Assembly: GCA_007449985.2 (NCBI GenBank)
Contig: VIIQ02000214.1
Span: 62,001-126,000 of the forward strand
Source: Desmodesmus armatus
Lineage: Eukaryota; Chlorophyta; Chlorophyceae; Sphaeropleales; Scenedesmaceae
Direction: 5' to 3'
Length of the DNA: 64,000 nucleotides
Part shown: positions 45,790-56,801 of the stretch, piece by piece
How positions within the stretch are numbered: position 1 is the first letter of the stretch
Layout of the letters: each line of letters begins with the position of its first letter
The notes under the pieces: generated by a model
What the model was told of the DNA's origin: nothing
Database searches by the model: none
The model's input: the letters and a program-made list of their open reading frames with translations, nothing else
Position numbers and translations under genes: made by a program

Positions 45790-46177
45790 ATGATGTAAAT
45801 CCTTCCACTTTCCTTGCCAGCTCATCCAACACGTTTTTGAGAAACAACAATGGCAACAACATTTGTCCAGCAGGTGTCACTCCATGTACTGTACATGAAA
45901 TGCATCCCCAAGCCCCCCTCCCTACACCCTACTGCTACTGTGTCCACTGTCATGTCACTACAGCACCCACCCTCCCCAGTTCGTCCAGCCAATTGTCCAC
46001 GTTTGCTACCCTATACTATTGACACACCAACAACGCATCGTGTACGCACCCACCTTGCTAGCTCGTCAAGCAAGTCGTCCACATTCGCCACCAGCAGCAG
46101 CGGCTGTCGGCTGACTAGCCCATCTAGCAGGGGGGAGGTCCGCACATCACACGGCCCCACTTCCGCCGCCGCCGCCG

Positions 46178-46208
<31 letters not shown>

Positions 46209-47718
46209 GTCCACCGCATTCCCTGGCTGTGCATCTCCCGCTGGTGCTGACGTTGCTGCTGGTGTTGCTGCTGCGGGTGATGGTGGGAGTGGGGGTGCTG
46301 CTGTGCTGCTCAACAGTGGCGGCAGCAGGCGTGCAAGTAGGCGGATTCGGGCGGCATCAACCTGCAAGGCATAGGGCCACACCCCACACACAAGTACTCC
46401 CTCTGTCGACACACAGTCGTTTGGACACAACTCAACGTCCCAATTACAAGTATCTGTCAGAAAATGTATGTCACTGAGCATGTGCACAGTGCTCCTCTTG
46501 AGGCCATCCCTACTTGACTTCTTCCTGTGGCAGGGCCTGCTTTGTCATCTGTTGACAATGTGCGGCAGGCCAAGCAAGCTTGCGACACAGCGCAGCACAC
46601 TGCGTTGCAACGTTGAGCACATCCAGCACAGGTAGGTGCTCCCCATGCACTGTAATCATACTGCTACACGGCTTGCCTAAAGTCGTTACAGCCTGAAAGC
46701 CACAGCCAGCCCAGTTGCTGCGCCACTCGCATGCACTTTGCTGATAGAGATGCACTTCCAGCCCATTGATTCGCAGCATGCATGCATCTGTACATCTGTA
46801 CTACACTGTAGTGCACTGTGCTGTACAGTACTGCACTATGTTTGGTACTGCACTCACATGCACCCAGTGTTCGTCCAGCAGCAGGGTTGGTCTCCTGGCC
46901 ACCATCACAGCCAGGTCGGCAGTGGGGAACCACAACCGCAGCTGCACCTGCACACCACACGCACATGTAACACCCGAGTCATGTACACAGACACCACATG
47001 ACCTGCACCTGCACACCACACGCACACACATGGTGCACACCTGAGTCAAGAGCAACCCACCCTTGCTGAAAGCAGCAATACACGCGCCATGTGCCAGCAC
47101 ATTCGCATGCGACGTCTGAGTAGCGTGGGTGACACCCCCCGCCCTCCCCGTCTGAGTAGCGTGGGTGGACAAGAACCACGACTTAGTCACGCTAGCACGC
47201 CCCAAAGTAACGTACCACGTTGATGCCCTGGGCACATTTGGACATGACTTGACCAAGCAAAGTTGTCGATGGGTTTGCCAAATGACATGCAGCAAACACC
47301 ACACAAGCCACACAGTGCAACACTGCACTGCACTGCACCTTACTGCACTGCATTGCTCAGAACTCGTCACAGGCGCCCAGCCACCAAGCTGTTAACGGTA
47401 CCCTGGCGACTCGCCCGCCCTCCCCACCCACCCCCCTGCCTCACCAGCTTTTGTGCCACGCCTGGGGTGTCTGCTGTCAGCTGCGCCAGTATAGTAGGGT
47501 TGAGGCTGAACAGCAGTGAAGACAGGTCCGGCAGCAGCGTCACCAACTCCTACATATGCAGCAGCAGCACCAGCAGTTGCAGCGGCAGCAGCAGCAGTTG
47601 CAGAAGTAGCAGCAGCAATGAGCTTGGCGGGGCAGTTGTGATTGGTCCGTAAGCAGCACCACCAAGTCTTGGAGCAAGCGATGGCGGCAGCACCAGCCAG
47701 AGAAGAACTTGGATTGCC

Positions 47719-47778
<60 letters not shown>

Positions 47779-48665
47779 GGGTCTTTATGGTTGTACTGTT
47801 ATGACATCTGAAAGGGTCCTCCCTACCTCCCCTGCCTCAGCCCAACATGCATACAGCAGGTGGTTATCCACAAGGGGCACCATCGTCACCATCAACCCCG
47901 CCCCCAAAACCCCCATTGTCCGGAGGCTGACGTCAAACTGGTAACCTTACATCAGGTCATGCCCATGTTTAAGCACAGCAAGTTTGAGGGGACTGGCCAC
48001 CCTAGACAGCGTATCATTTATGCTCAAACTTCCCTAGACAAGGACAACAGCCCTGCACCGCCCCAAGCGGTGGGGATGGGCTGCTATCGGAGTGTGAATG
48101 GGACAGTGTAGTTCTGAGCATGGTGAATTCGCGGCCCCCCATCGCACCTGCACTCTGCGCTGCATCACCTCTTCGCTCACCCCCGCTGCGCATGCTGCTT
48201 CCTGGGACATTGACGCACAACACCACAAATCAAATCCCTCCTAAACTGCCGCACAGGACCACCCTGGTGGAGGCGCCTGGGATCGACCATAGCAGTGCCC
48301 GTCCCCCTCTCAAAACAAAAGGAAGCAGACATTAGCGGCGCCCCTGCCCCACTCTAACACGCATTTTCCCTCACCTGCACTCTGCGCTGCATCTCCTCCT
48401 CGCCTATCCCCGCTGCGCGTGCCGCTGCCAGCACCACCAGCCGCTGTCGGGGGCTGTTGCCTATCACAAGCCCGTCAGCCTGCACTACACGCCCCATAAG
48501 CGCCCAGCTGCTGTTGCGATCATCACTGCTGCTGCTGCTGCTGGGCCTGCCGAAGCCGCCGTCCCCGCCACCAAATGTGAAGCGGCCCAGGCTGCTGCCT
48601 CCACTGCTGGGGGCCTGTGATGGGTTTGGAGGCTGCTGATTGGTGCTGGGGGCACCTTCCCCAGG

Positions 48666-48712
<47 letters not shown>

Positions 48713-48985
48713 ATATGAGCCTTGAAGAGAGAGGCCTCTGCTGCCTGGGCCCTGCGCTGGTGTGTTGCTGTACTTGGCATGACAGTGGCTGGTTGGGTGT
48801 TGTGATGGACAGCAGCTGAGCATCTGGGACCCCTGAAACGCTGCTGCTGCTGCGCAAATGGGCTGCCTGTGTGCTGTGCTTGCGTCCTGGCCAGGCTGTT
48901 GGCAACTGCTGAGTTGGTGGGCGAGGCGAGTGCACGCTACAGCAGCTGCTGCCAGCACACTTTGGCATGTGTGCATCTTTGCACG
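45790..48985 (-). CDS. mTERF-like gene, partial exon model
   Basis: Minus-strand exons recognised by splice sites and phase: 48,375 upstream to about 48,985 (Ser-rich, ending LVVLAAARAAGIGEEEMQRR), about 47,805-47,945 (SLRTMGVLGAGLMVTM), 47,445-47,549 (35 codons, ELVTLLPDLSSLLFSLNPTI), 46,858-46,947 (30 codons, VQLRLWFPTADLAVMVARRP then TLLLDE), 46,510-46,640 (ends PQEEVK stop), and 46,054-46,361 (LVSRQPLLLVANVDDLLDEL). The helical L..LFP..D...MVARRP.LLL pattern is the repeat of mitochondrial/plastid transcription-termination-factor (mTERF) proteins, which bind organellar nucleic acid. Because a stop occurs at 46,510, the last exon may belong to an isoform or a second gene. The start is uncertain. 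Confidence 0.4.
47718..47776. repeat. (CAG)n tract
   Basis: About 19 perfect CAG units in a presumed intron of the mTERF-like gene. Related tracts: 46,175-46,206 (GCT) and 48,670-48,715 (CTG). Confidence 0.85.
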
Positions 48986-49526
48986 TGTGCATTTTGAATC
49001 TTTGAGGTTCGCTGCTTGAGCTTGGCGAGTTGGGGTTGTCCAGTGGTGGGTGGTCTTGGTATGGTACAGGTGACCTGTAACAGGTCCAGGTCAGCTGACA
49101 CAGCACCAGCACACTAGTGCAGTACTGCAAGACAAGAGTTGGCTGAGGTAAGAGCGAGAGAGTCACAAAGCGCTTGCCTAAAGGATAGCAGAGCAATCTG
49201 CTGTTGCCAACAGTTCCAACAGCAATCACAGCTGAATGTGTGACGACGGTTACACTCTGGACTCAGCCCGGCTGAGCCAGGCTCTGGGGAAGTATTGCTA
49301 ATGCCACCGTCTACGTCCAAAGACAATCGCATCTGCTAGACCTGTGGAACAGGCGAACACCCTGCTTCGTGGCAGTTGTTGACCTGCTCGGCTTCAGGAA
49401 AAGGCAGTCCAAGGGCTGACTCCAGCATATATATCAGCTTCTAAGCTGCTTAAAGGTGTTGACAGCATCCATGGAAAGTTGTAGCCGACAGACAGCGTCT
49501 GCCTAGGAGGGATCTGCAGCAGGACG

Positions 49527-49694
49527 ATGGCAACAACCGAGCAGCCTGCGCAGGCTACGCAGGCACTGCTCAATACCCTGCAAGCCGTGTTCAGCCAGCA
49601 TCTGGATGAGAAGGTTGTGCAGACAGTTTTTGAGGCAGACAGCAACAGGGACTTCATCCTGGTGTCAGATGTGCTGTGGGAGTTGCTGCCTGAG
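49527..49694 (+). CDS. Golgin-like gene exon 1: CUE-like N terminus
   Basis: ATG at 49,527, 56 codons, donor GTAAGC, phase 0. LLNTLQAVFSQHLDEKVVQT, then VFEAD...VSDVLWELLPE, follows the CUE ubiquitin-binding pattern (L..L...F...D...V...L......V...L.ELL). CUE domains bind ubiquitin or act in ER/Golgi trafficking adaptors. The start lies about 0.5-1 kb from the presumed start of the minus-strand mTERF-like gene, so the two probably share a divergent promoter region. Confidence 0.65.
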
Positions 49695-50029
49695 GTAAGC
49701 ACCGTGCTGGGCCACCGATCAGCCAGCCTATGTTTCACTTCCGATTGTATGTGAGCTCAAACCCGTGGATTGGCAGCAGCACACGTACAAGCACATGCCC
49801 AACAGCAGCAAGCGGCGGTTTCAACTGCTCGGTCTGTGTCTGACAGGCAGTTGGCTGTACACGGCTCGCAAGGATGGTGGCAAGCAGTGGCAACCTCTTG
49901 CACACCTCAGTCGATCCATTTTTTTATCACACGTACCCCAGCATACTACATGCATGCAAAGCGTATACAAGCATGTCCGGCGTTCCTGCACCCACTCAAA
50001 ACACACAGGGTCCTGTGCACCTCGGCATG

Positions 50030-50852
50030 CTGTTGTGCTGTCCCAAGCGCCTCAGTCACTTTGTCCTGTAGCATGTTCAGGCCGTACTGCGCATGGTCCT
50101 GCACCCCTGCCTGTGGGGTCAATAACCCCACCCTGTGTCCTGCACCCATGTCCAGGCGCATTTCAACATATTCTGTCAGACTATACCGCTTACTGTGTGC
50201 GCTGCACCCGTCCCTGTATCTTCTTTGTACCCCCCACACCCCACCCCCCCCACCCGCTCCGTGTGGCCGTCAGCATGCCAGTTTGCTTGTGCGCCGCACT
50301 GTGTGTGCTGCGCCCCTGCCTGTGTGCGCCCCCCCCCCCTCGCCTGTCCTGCAGCATGTGCAGGCTCAGTCCACTTGAGTTTGTCAGTTTGTTCACACCC
50401 CTCACTGTTTGCTGCCCCTCCCTTGTGTCCTGCAGCATGCGCAAGCACAGTTCAGCAGCAGTATGAAGGAGTACCTGAACGAGCAAAGGAAGACGCAGCT
50501 GGACCCCCCTCCCCTTTCCCCTGTGTCCTGCAGCATGTACAGGCACATTTAAACCAACCTCGTCGGTCTGTTTACACCCCTCACTGTGTGCACTGCACGC
50601 CTGCCTGTATCCCCCTCCTGTGTCCCGCAGCATGTTCAGGCGCAGTTCAGCAGCAACAAGAAGGAGTACCTGAATGAGCAGATGCGTTCTCCCTTACCCC
50701 CCAACTTCTCCTCCTCTGTGTCCTGCAGCATGTCCTGCAGCTTGTGCTGGAGCAGTTCACTTGATTTGTCAGTTTATTGACACCCCTGCCTGTGTGCGCT
50801 GCTACCCCCGTCGCCCCCCCCCCCCCTCCCCTGGCCCCCTTGTGTCCTGCAG
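50030..50852 (+). repeat. Tandem array of degenerate exon copies
   Basis: At about 50,060, 50,130, 50,349, 50,433, 50,528, 50,628, 50,724 and 50,853 the sequence repeats a TGTCCTGCAG|CATGTGCAGG-type acceptor plus exon start, spaced roughly 70-220 bases. Copies at 50,433 and 50,628 extend further (FSSSMKEYLNEQRKTQLDP and FSSNKKEYLNEQMR) but lack a good donor. Others stop after a few codons. Only the last (50,853) has a complete exon and donor. Confidence 0.7.
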
Positions 50853-50948
50853 CATGTGCAGGCGCAGTTCAGCAGCAGTAAGAAGGAGTACCTCAATGAG
50901 CAGATGAAGACGCAGCTGGACCCAGCCAAACTGGGGCTCACCAAGGAG
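50853..50948 (+). CDS. Golgin-like gene exon 2
   Basis: 32 codons, phase 0/0: HVQAQFSSSKKEYLNEQMKT then QLDPAKLGLTKE. Helical and charged. Acceptor TCCTGCAG, donor GTGGGT. The preceding array supplies up to seven alternative acceptors. Confidence 0.65.
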
Positions 50949-51297
50949 GTGGGTGTGCTGGGGGGTGTGCTGGGGGTTGAGGGTGGATGTGTGTGCAGAG
51001 GCTAGTGTGTGTCTAGCGCTGGGTGTGATATTGGCAATAGTGAGCAGAGGAGCGCAGGCAACACGGCTATGCTGGTGTGGTGCTGAAGTGCTGTTCTCAA
51101 GGAGCCTGGAGGCGACTGGTGGACTGTGCAGCAGCAGCTGTGCAACAAGTCGGTGCAGTGCAGTCAAGTGCTCAGCAGCAGCAGGACCCTGCAGGACCAC
51201 CCCTCACACACCCTCACAAATCATCATGTTTTACACTCTGCACCTCACCCTCTTCTGTTGATGCTGCCTGCTGCTGCCTTCTCCCACCTGCTGCCTG

Positions 51298-51399
<102 letters not shown>

Positions 51400-51401
51400 A
51401 G

Positions 51402-51524
51402 ACGGCTGAGCGTGTGACGCTTGAGGTGGTGAGCACTGCGCTGAGCGCATGTGGGAAAACCTTGGACGACTACAGGGACCCAGACAAGCGGCGCAGCTTC
51501 CATGCGCAGTACGGCAAGCTGGCG
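51402..51524 (+). CDS. Golgin-like gene exon 3
   Basis: 41 codons, phase 0/0: TAERVTLEVVSTALSACGKT, then LDDYRDPDKRRSFHAQYGKLA. Donor GTGAGT. Confidence 0.65.
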
Positions 51525-51604
51525 GTGAGTGAAGGCTTTGATGCGTATGCGTGTTGTTTTGGGTGGCTGCATGTGGTTGGGTGGGTGGGGGCGATCAGCC
51601 GGGA

Positions 51605-51930
51605 CTGCTGCAGGTGGTGCAGCTTTTATGTAGCGGGCGGCAAGCTGTCGACTAGTGCAAGCAATGCGTGTTTGTGTAGGTGGACGCGGGGCGGCGCGGG
51701 GGGAGGGGGGGGGGGGGAGCAGGCCATGTTGTGGCAGGCGGCGCAGCTTCCATGGTGGCCGCACAGGGAAGGGGGTCGTTTTGGAACGCGGTGCAGCTGC
51801 CGTGTGCAGTGCGGCATGCTGGCTGTCAGCGCAGGCTACGTGTGCGTGTTGCTGGTGGCCACTGGATGAGGGGGGGGGGGTGCCGACTGCTATGCGCAGT
51901 ATGCCAAGCTGATGGTGAGTGCAGGCGAGG
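51605..51930 (+). repeat. Degenerate copies of exon 3's 3' end
   Basis: GGTGCAGCTTTTATG..GGCAAGCTG (51,614), GGCGCAGCTTCCATGGTGGC (51,738), GTGCAGCTGCCGTGTGCAGTGCGGCATGCTGGCTGTCAG (about 51,791) and TATGCGCAGTATGCCAAGCT (51,890, followed by GGTGAGTGCAGGCG) repeat the last 30 bases of exon 3 and its donor. All are frame-broken or lack acceptors. Confidence 0.6.
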
Positions 51931-52314
51931 TGTGTGACCTCTCTCACACACATGGCCTGCACTCACTGAGGAATATGTGCAGGTTTTTGGTGGCATCTGT
52001 GGAGTAAGGGGCGGCACCTGCCGTCAACCTGGCAGGGCGGTGTGGCTGCAGTAGGCTGGGTGCAACAGGACAGGACCGCCGTGGCTGCGGCCACTCTGCA
52101 TGTTGGTTGTGGCTTTCCTCATTCCTCATCATGTTGGATCGATCGCAACCAACCCAACTAGTGCCATGGAACAGGAATGAGTGTATCAAAGACACATCGC
52201 CGCCGTTGACATCACTTTCAGTTGAAGCGGCTACATATTGCATCACGCCATCCATGTGTGACCAAGCTGCATGTGTATGCTGATGCCGTTCTGGTCCTGC
52301 ACCCTGGCTTGCAG

Positions 52315-52370
52315 TGGGAGAAGAATGAAAAGAAGCAGACAGAAGCCGCCCTGAGCAGGCGTCTTGCTTG
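52315..52370 (+). repeat. Echo of exon 4 start
   Basis: CTTGCAG|TGGGAGAAGAATGAAAAG...CAGAAGCCGCCCTGAGCAGGCG copies the acceptor and first about 55 bases of the exon at 52,455 with small deletions. Homology also covers the preceding intron (CTG..GTTC/TGGTCCTGCACC). Confidence 0.7.
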
Positions 52371-52454
52371 AAGCACAAAATCAAACTTCACGGCATCATC
52401 AGTCTGTAATCATGCCATGGGCTGCTGCTGCTGTTCCTGCACCTTGACCTGCAG

Positions 52455-53634
52455 TGGGAGAAGAAGAAGAAGCAGCGTGCAGCAGAGAAGCAGCTCGACA
52501 GGAGCCGCCCTGAGCGCAGGGCCGCCCTGCTGGCCTCGCTGCATGGCAGGCTGGCAGATCTGGGCCAGCTCGACCTGCAGCAGCAGCTGGACAGCCTGGC
52601 AACCGCCGCTACCGCTGCCACTGCTGCCACTGCTCCAGACTCCAACGGCAATGCAGCCCAGCACCAGCAGCAGGAGAACATGCAGCCGCAACAGCAGCAG
52701 CAGCAGGATTTTCGGCAGGCGCAGCTGCAGGCTGCTTCGGGAGGGGCAGCAGCAGCAGCCGCGGCTGCGGCGGCCCCCCTGCAGCTGCGCCAAGCACACG
52801 ACACCCCGCTCTGGATCAACAGCAGCAGCCGGAGGGCGCTCCCCACTCGCTGGAGCCTCACCCAAGCCCCCCCTCCTCGCACCACCCCCTGTTGTCAGAG
52901 GGTTCAGCAGCCCAGCCCCTATCCGGCCCAACAACAGACCAGCCCTGGACCAAGTCCACCCGGCCCACTTGGGCCAGCAGGGTTTAGCAGCCCAGGGGTC
53001 AAGCGACCTGCAGGGTATAGCAGCCCAGGGGTCGGACTTCGGCAGCAGGCGCAGCAGCAGCGGCATCCCCCACCAGCTGCAGCAGCAGCAGCAGCAGGTG
53101 ATGGGCCATGCTGGGGGGTACTTGGAAGTGTCAACAGCCCAACCCCCTCACCTACCAGAGGAGGTTCAAACAGCCCAGCAGCAGCACCAGGACCCGGCGG
53201 CAGCAGCAGCAGCAGCAGCAGCCCAGCAGCAGCAGGAGGCTGCGGCAGCAGTGGACGCAGGGGCGGCCGACGGCTCTCACCTAGTAAAAGGCCTTTCAGT
53301 GAGCTCTGAGGGAGGTATGACATCACGCCCTCACTCAGTGGTCAGCGGAGGGCATTTCCCTCACTCCCTGGGGCCGCAGGAGTCACTGGCCTCACTGGAT
53401 GATGGGGCGGTGTGGTCGGAGGCCGGGCTGCAGTTTGAGGAGTCGAGTGCTTCTGGGGCAGAGCACTGGGCACAGCAGCAGCAGCAGCAGCAGCAGCCCC
53501 CTGAGCAGCAGCAGCAGGAGCAGCTACAGCAGCAGGGGGTTGTTGATGTGGATGATGGTGGAGAGGAGGCCGACAGTGCCTGGGTGCCGAGGGAGCAATA
53601 TGCCAAGCTGCAGCACAAGCTTGAGGTGGCAAAG
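52455..53634 (+). CDS. Golgin-like gene exons 4-5 with a putative 40-nt intron
   Basis: Starts WEKKKKQRAAEKQLDRSRPE (basic coiled coil), then a Gln/Ala/Pro/Ser-rich linker ending RRLSPSKRPF. The frame then closes, but a segment 53,299-53,338 (GTGAGC...CTCAG, 40 nt) with canonical ends restores the frame if spliced. Coding continues in a second frame with VSGGHFPHSLGPQESLASLD, an acidic Gln-rich stretch, and EQYAKLQHKLEVAK before the donor GTGCGT at 53,635. Total without the mini-intron is 380 codons, phase 0/0. The alternative is one wrong base count in a homopolymer. Confidence 0.55.
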
Positions 53635-53820
53635 GTGCGTATGCAGTGCAGCAAAGAAGTCGTTTTGTTGACCGCCCCCTGCTGCGATAACATGAACTTA
53701 TGCTATATTGATTTCTGCAAGACGGGTTCTTCTGATCTCCAGAGGCGGCAAAGCTGTGTGAAAAAGGCAGCAAAGAAGTGAATTGTCATATACAGTATGT
53801 CATGTACACTAAAATGTCAT

Positions 53821-53862
53821 GAACAGTATGCCAAGCTGCAGCACAAGCTAGAGGCGGCAAAG
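53821..53862 (+). repeat. Echo of exon 5 end
   Basis: 42 bases with donor-like GTGTGT copy the end of the preceding exon (QYAKLQHKLE.AAK) about 225 bases downstream with four changes. In phase it would read EQYAKLQHKLEAAK, but no AG acceptor lies directly before it. Confidence 0.7.
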
Positions 53863-54244
53863 GTGTGTGTAGACACAGGGAGTGGGTGCTTCCAGCCAAA
53901 GCCATCCACCATCCAAAGTTGTGCCATTGAAAGTTGGGTGTAAGTGCGTGGGAACGCACGTAACAACACGTTCAATCAAGAAGGGCAGCAGAGTAGTCAT
54001 GTTGTGCCCTGCCAAACTCTGTCCTGCTGACCTCTCCTTGGTCTGTTGTCCTGTCCTTTCCTGACTGAATTCTGTCTGCAAAGCAGGTATCTGTTCTTTG
54101 CACTGGTACAGTGGCTGCACAAAACATGATGTGCTGTCCTGCAGCGTGCTGTGCCGTGCTGCGCTGCGCTGCGCATACTCCATCTGTGTTGTGTTGGGCT
54201 GAACAACCATCGCATTTACTGACAAGTCTGTCCCACTTTTTGCA

Positions 54245-54280
54245 GGCCAAGTTCACTGAGATGCGTGAGCTTCACCGCGT
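54245..54280 (+). repeat. Echo of exon 6 start
   Basis: TTTGCAG|GCCAAGTTCACTGAGATGCG copies the acceptor and first 33 bases of the next exon 99 bases upstream, then diverges. Confidence 0.75.
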
Positions 54281-54343
54281 CCAGCACATAACCACTCAAC
54301 ATGCATGCTCTGTCTTCAAGATTGTACCATATTTTTTGCGCAG

Positions 54344-54454
54344 GCCAAGTTCACTGAGATGCGCGAGCTTCACCTGAAGACCAGGGCCACCAATAAGGAG
54401 CTGAGGGCTGCAAACCAGGACCTGCAGCAGCAGCTGGCCGACAGCAGGGCAGAG
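54344..54454 (+). CDS. Golgin-like gene exon 6
   Basis: 37 codons, phase 0/0: AKFTEMRELHLKTRATNKEL then RAANQDLQQQLADSRAE. Heptad-like coiled coil. Acceptor GCGCAG, donor GTGGGG. Confidence 0.7.
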
Positions 54455-54920
54455 GTGGGGCTGAAAAACGGATTGTTGTTTTGGGGGGTGGTCGTAGTGG
54501 TGGGGGTGGGGTTGGGGACGTGCAGAGTGGGGTGCAGAGGGTGGTTTGATGCATGTGGGATGCATGTGTTTTGTCCGATTCACACCACACATGATTAGGC
54601 TGCCACTTATTGCCGACTGTCGCCGATCGACTGGAGAATTAGGGGGGCCATTGAGTGTCTGCTGCAGTGTTTCGCAGCTGTAACAGTGCAAGTGGCGGTG
54701 TTGTGCAGAGGGGCTAGGGTGCGTGCAGCTGGCCGTAGTGTCTTTTTGGGCCTCAGTGTCAGCAGGGCTAATCACACAACCTATGTCATTTGCTGAAACC
54801 CCGTCATTGGCGCCCCTGCAGTGCACTGCACTGCAGACCACAGCTGAACAGCTCGGCTGAGTAGTGTGTGGCCAGCAGGTGGGGGGTGCGCCCCCCTGGA
54901 ACCCTCAGAAACAAACATGC

Positions 54921-55028
54921 CTTGTGCATATGAGGTGTTGCGTGGCAGTCCGGCTCGTAGTTTTGCTCTGAAGTGATTCAGGGCATAAGTACGAGTCGGA
55001 CTGCCACGCAACACCTCATATGCACAAG
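54921..55028. ncRNA. Near-perfect 52-bp intronic hairpin, candidate miRNA precursor
   Basis: 54,921-54,972 pairs with 54,977-55,028: 48 of 52 positions are exact, plus two G-T wobbles and two mismatches, around a GTGA loop. The outer 32 bases (starting CTTGTGCATATGAGGTGTTG) pair perfectly. It sits in the intron between exons 6 and 7 of the golgin-like gene. The length and mismatch pattern fit a Dicer-processed precursor. A short foldback transposon is the alternative. Confidence 0.6.
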
Positions 55029-55150
55029 AGAATTGCCAGGTTCATACGGCTTCCTTGGAGCCATCACCTAAACGAGGTCCCCACACTTCTTGCGAATGCC
55101 AACCACCCATCTCTGTCATCTGCTGGGCATGGTTGTCACTTTGCGAAAAG

Positions 55151-55310
55151 GAGCAGCTACTGCGAGAGCAGCTCAAGCAGCAAGTGCTGCCGCCTGACAC
55201 CCTACCCCCGCCAGCCTCGGGTGCTGCCCTTGCCACCGAGATGCTAGCCCAGAAGCAAATGCTCCAGGGGAAAACCGCAGCCCTCACTCATGCGCAGGAC
55301 TTGCAGGACA
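55151..55310 (+). repeat. Echo of exon 7 (160 bp), still open
   Basis: EQLLREQLKQQVLPPDTLPP and ALATEMLAQKQMLQGKTAAL match the start of the exon at 55,388 (EQVLREQLEQQAVPSSPLPT, ALAAEMLALKHMLQEKNAVL). The frame is undamaged and is preceded by AAAAG. It could be an alternative exon, but the donor is unclear. Confidence 0.65.
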
Positions 55311-55387
55311 TTCACACGTGCATGCTTGCGCATGCCATCCACTCCAACCATATTCCCTGTGTTGCTGCTTTGATTACTTGCTCTCAG

Positions 55388-56275
55388 GAGCAGGTACTGC
55401 GCGAGCAGCTTGAGCAGCAGGCGGTGCCGTCTAGTCCTCTACCCACAGCAGCCTCCAATGCTGCCCTTGCCGCTGAGATGCTCGCCCTGAAGCACATGCT
55501 CCAGGAAAAGAATGCAGTACTCGCGCAGGCCCAGGACTCTCTGCTGCTGCTGGAGCAGCAGGTGGACCAGCTGGCGGCGGCTGCCACTGCTGCCGGCGCA
55601 GGGCAGCAGCAGCAGCAGCAGCAGCGGGATGAGGCGGCGGCTGCGGCGCACCAGCAGCTGGAGCAGCTGCAGCAGGTGCTGCGGCAGCAGTCCACGGCGG
55701 CTGAGGACGACCTCGCAGCAGCAGCAGCAGCAGCAGCAGCAGCGGCTGCTGAGGCAGACGCACTGTCTGCCGAGGCTGTCCCAACAACAGAGGCCGGTAG
55801 CACTGTTGAGCTGGGGCAGCAGCTTCAAGCAGCACGGGAGGAAGCCGCGGCAGCAGTGGCAGCAGCGGCGGCTACAGCTGCCGAAAAGCTTGCTGCAGCA
55901 CAGAGCAGGATTGCTGAGTTGGAGGGCGAGTTGCAGCAGCTGCAGCAGCAGTCGCCGGCAGCAGCAGCTGCTCCAGCAGCCGCCACAGCAGCAGCAGCAG
56001 CAGCAGCGCCTCCACCCGAAGCAGAGGACGGATGGGGTGGCTGGGAGGACGATCTCTCTGCCGCACCCCAGCGGCAGGTGCTGCTCGGGGAGCAGGACGG
56101 CAGCAGTGCCGACGCAGCGGCGGCTGCGGCGGCTGCAGCAGCGGCAGCGGTGGCGGCGGCTGAGGCGCGGTCCACTGCTGCTGAGCAGGAGTGTGAGCGC
56201 CTGAGGGTGGAGGTGGAGCAGCTGCAGGCGGAGCTGAGGGATGCACAGCAGTCGATTGGGGATCTTGAGGCACAG
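55388..56275 (+). CDS. Golgin-like gene exon 7
   Basis: 296 codons, phase 0/0, acceptor CTCTCAG, donor GTGTGT. Ala/Gln/Glu coiled coil (LLLLEQQVDQLAAAATAAGA, RSTAAEQECERLRVEVEQLQ) with one AEDGWGGWEDDLSA motif (about 56,024-56,065), first of the WGGW series. CAG/GCA runs encode the Gln/Ala tracts. Confidence 0.7.
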
Positions 56276-56549
56276 GTGTGTGGGGGTGGTGGAGGTATAG
56301 ACATTTACTGCTGGCTTGACTCAGTTTCCAAGTGCTCCTGCAGGTTTGCTGTTGACTCTCACGTCTTGGTGTTACTGATGGGCCTGCATCTGCCATGAAG
56401 CAGGACCAGTGCGCAGGCACAGCAGCTGTAGCGTGCTGCTGTGCATTGCACCACTTGTGCCCTCACTTGAAGCCACATGCATACCCACACCTCTCACTCG
56501 CTGCCTGTCTGCTTGACCCCCGTCCTGTCCCGCTGCATGTACATTCCAG

Positions 56550-56801
56550 CTTGCGGCAGCTGCCGCTGAGGCGTCAGACAAGCAAGACCAGCTCAGTGCC
56601 CTGGCTCAGCAGATGGCTGACGACGCAGCGAGGCTGGCAGCAGCCGAGGCCGCCATGGCAGAGCTGCAGCAGCAGCTGCAGCAGGAGTCTGTTGCTGCTG
56701 CTGCTGCTGTGCATGTGAGCGCTGGTGGCGATGCTGGTGGTGGAGGTGTTGATGATGAGTTGGTGGCGGAGCTAGAGGACAGGCTGTTGGAGGCTGAGCA
56801 G
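56550..56801 (+). CDS. Golgin-like gene exon 8
   Basis: 84 codons, phase 0/0: LAAAAAEASDKQDQLSALAQ to VDDELVAELEDRLLEAEQ. Coiled coil with a Gly-rich hinge. Acceptor ATTCCAG, donor GTGAGA. Confidence 0.7.

Noticed and set aside
50030..50852. CRISPR-like array
   Set aside because: Repeats are degenerate exon starts with splice acceptors in a eukaryotic intron. Spacers are irregular and pyrimidine-rich.
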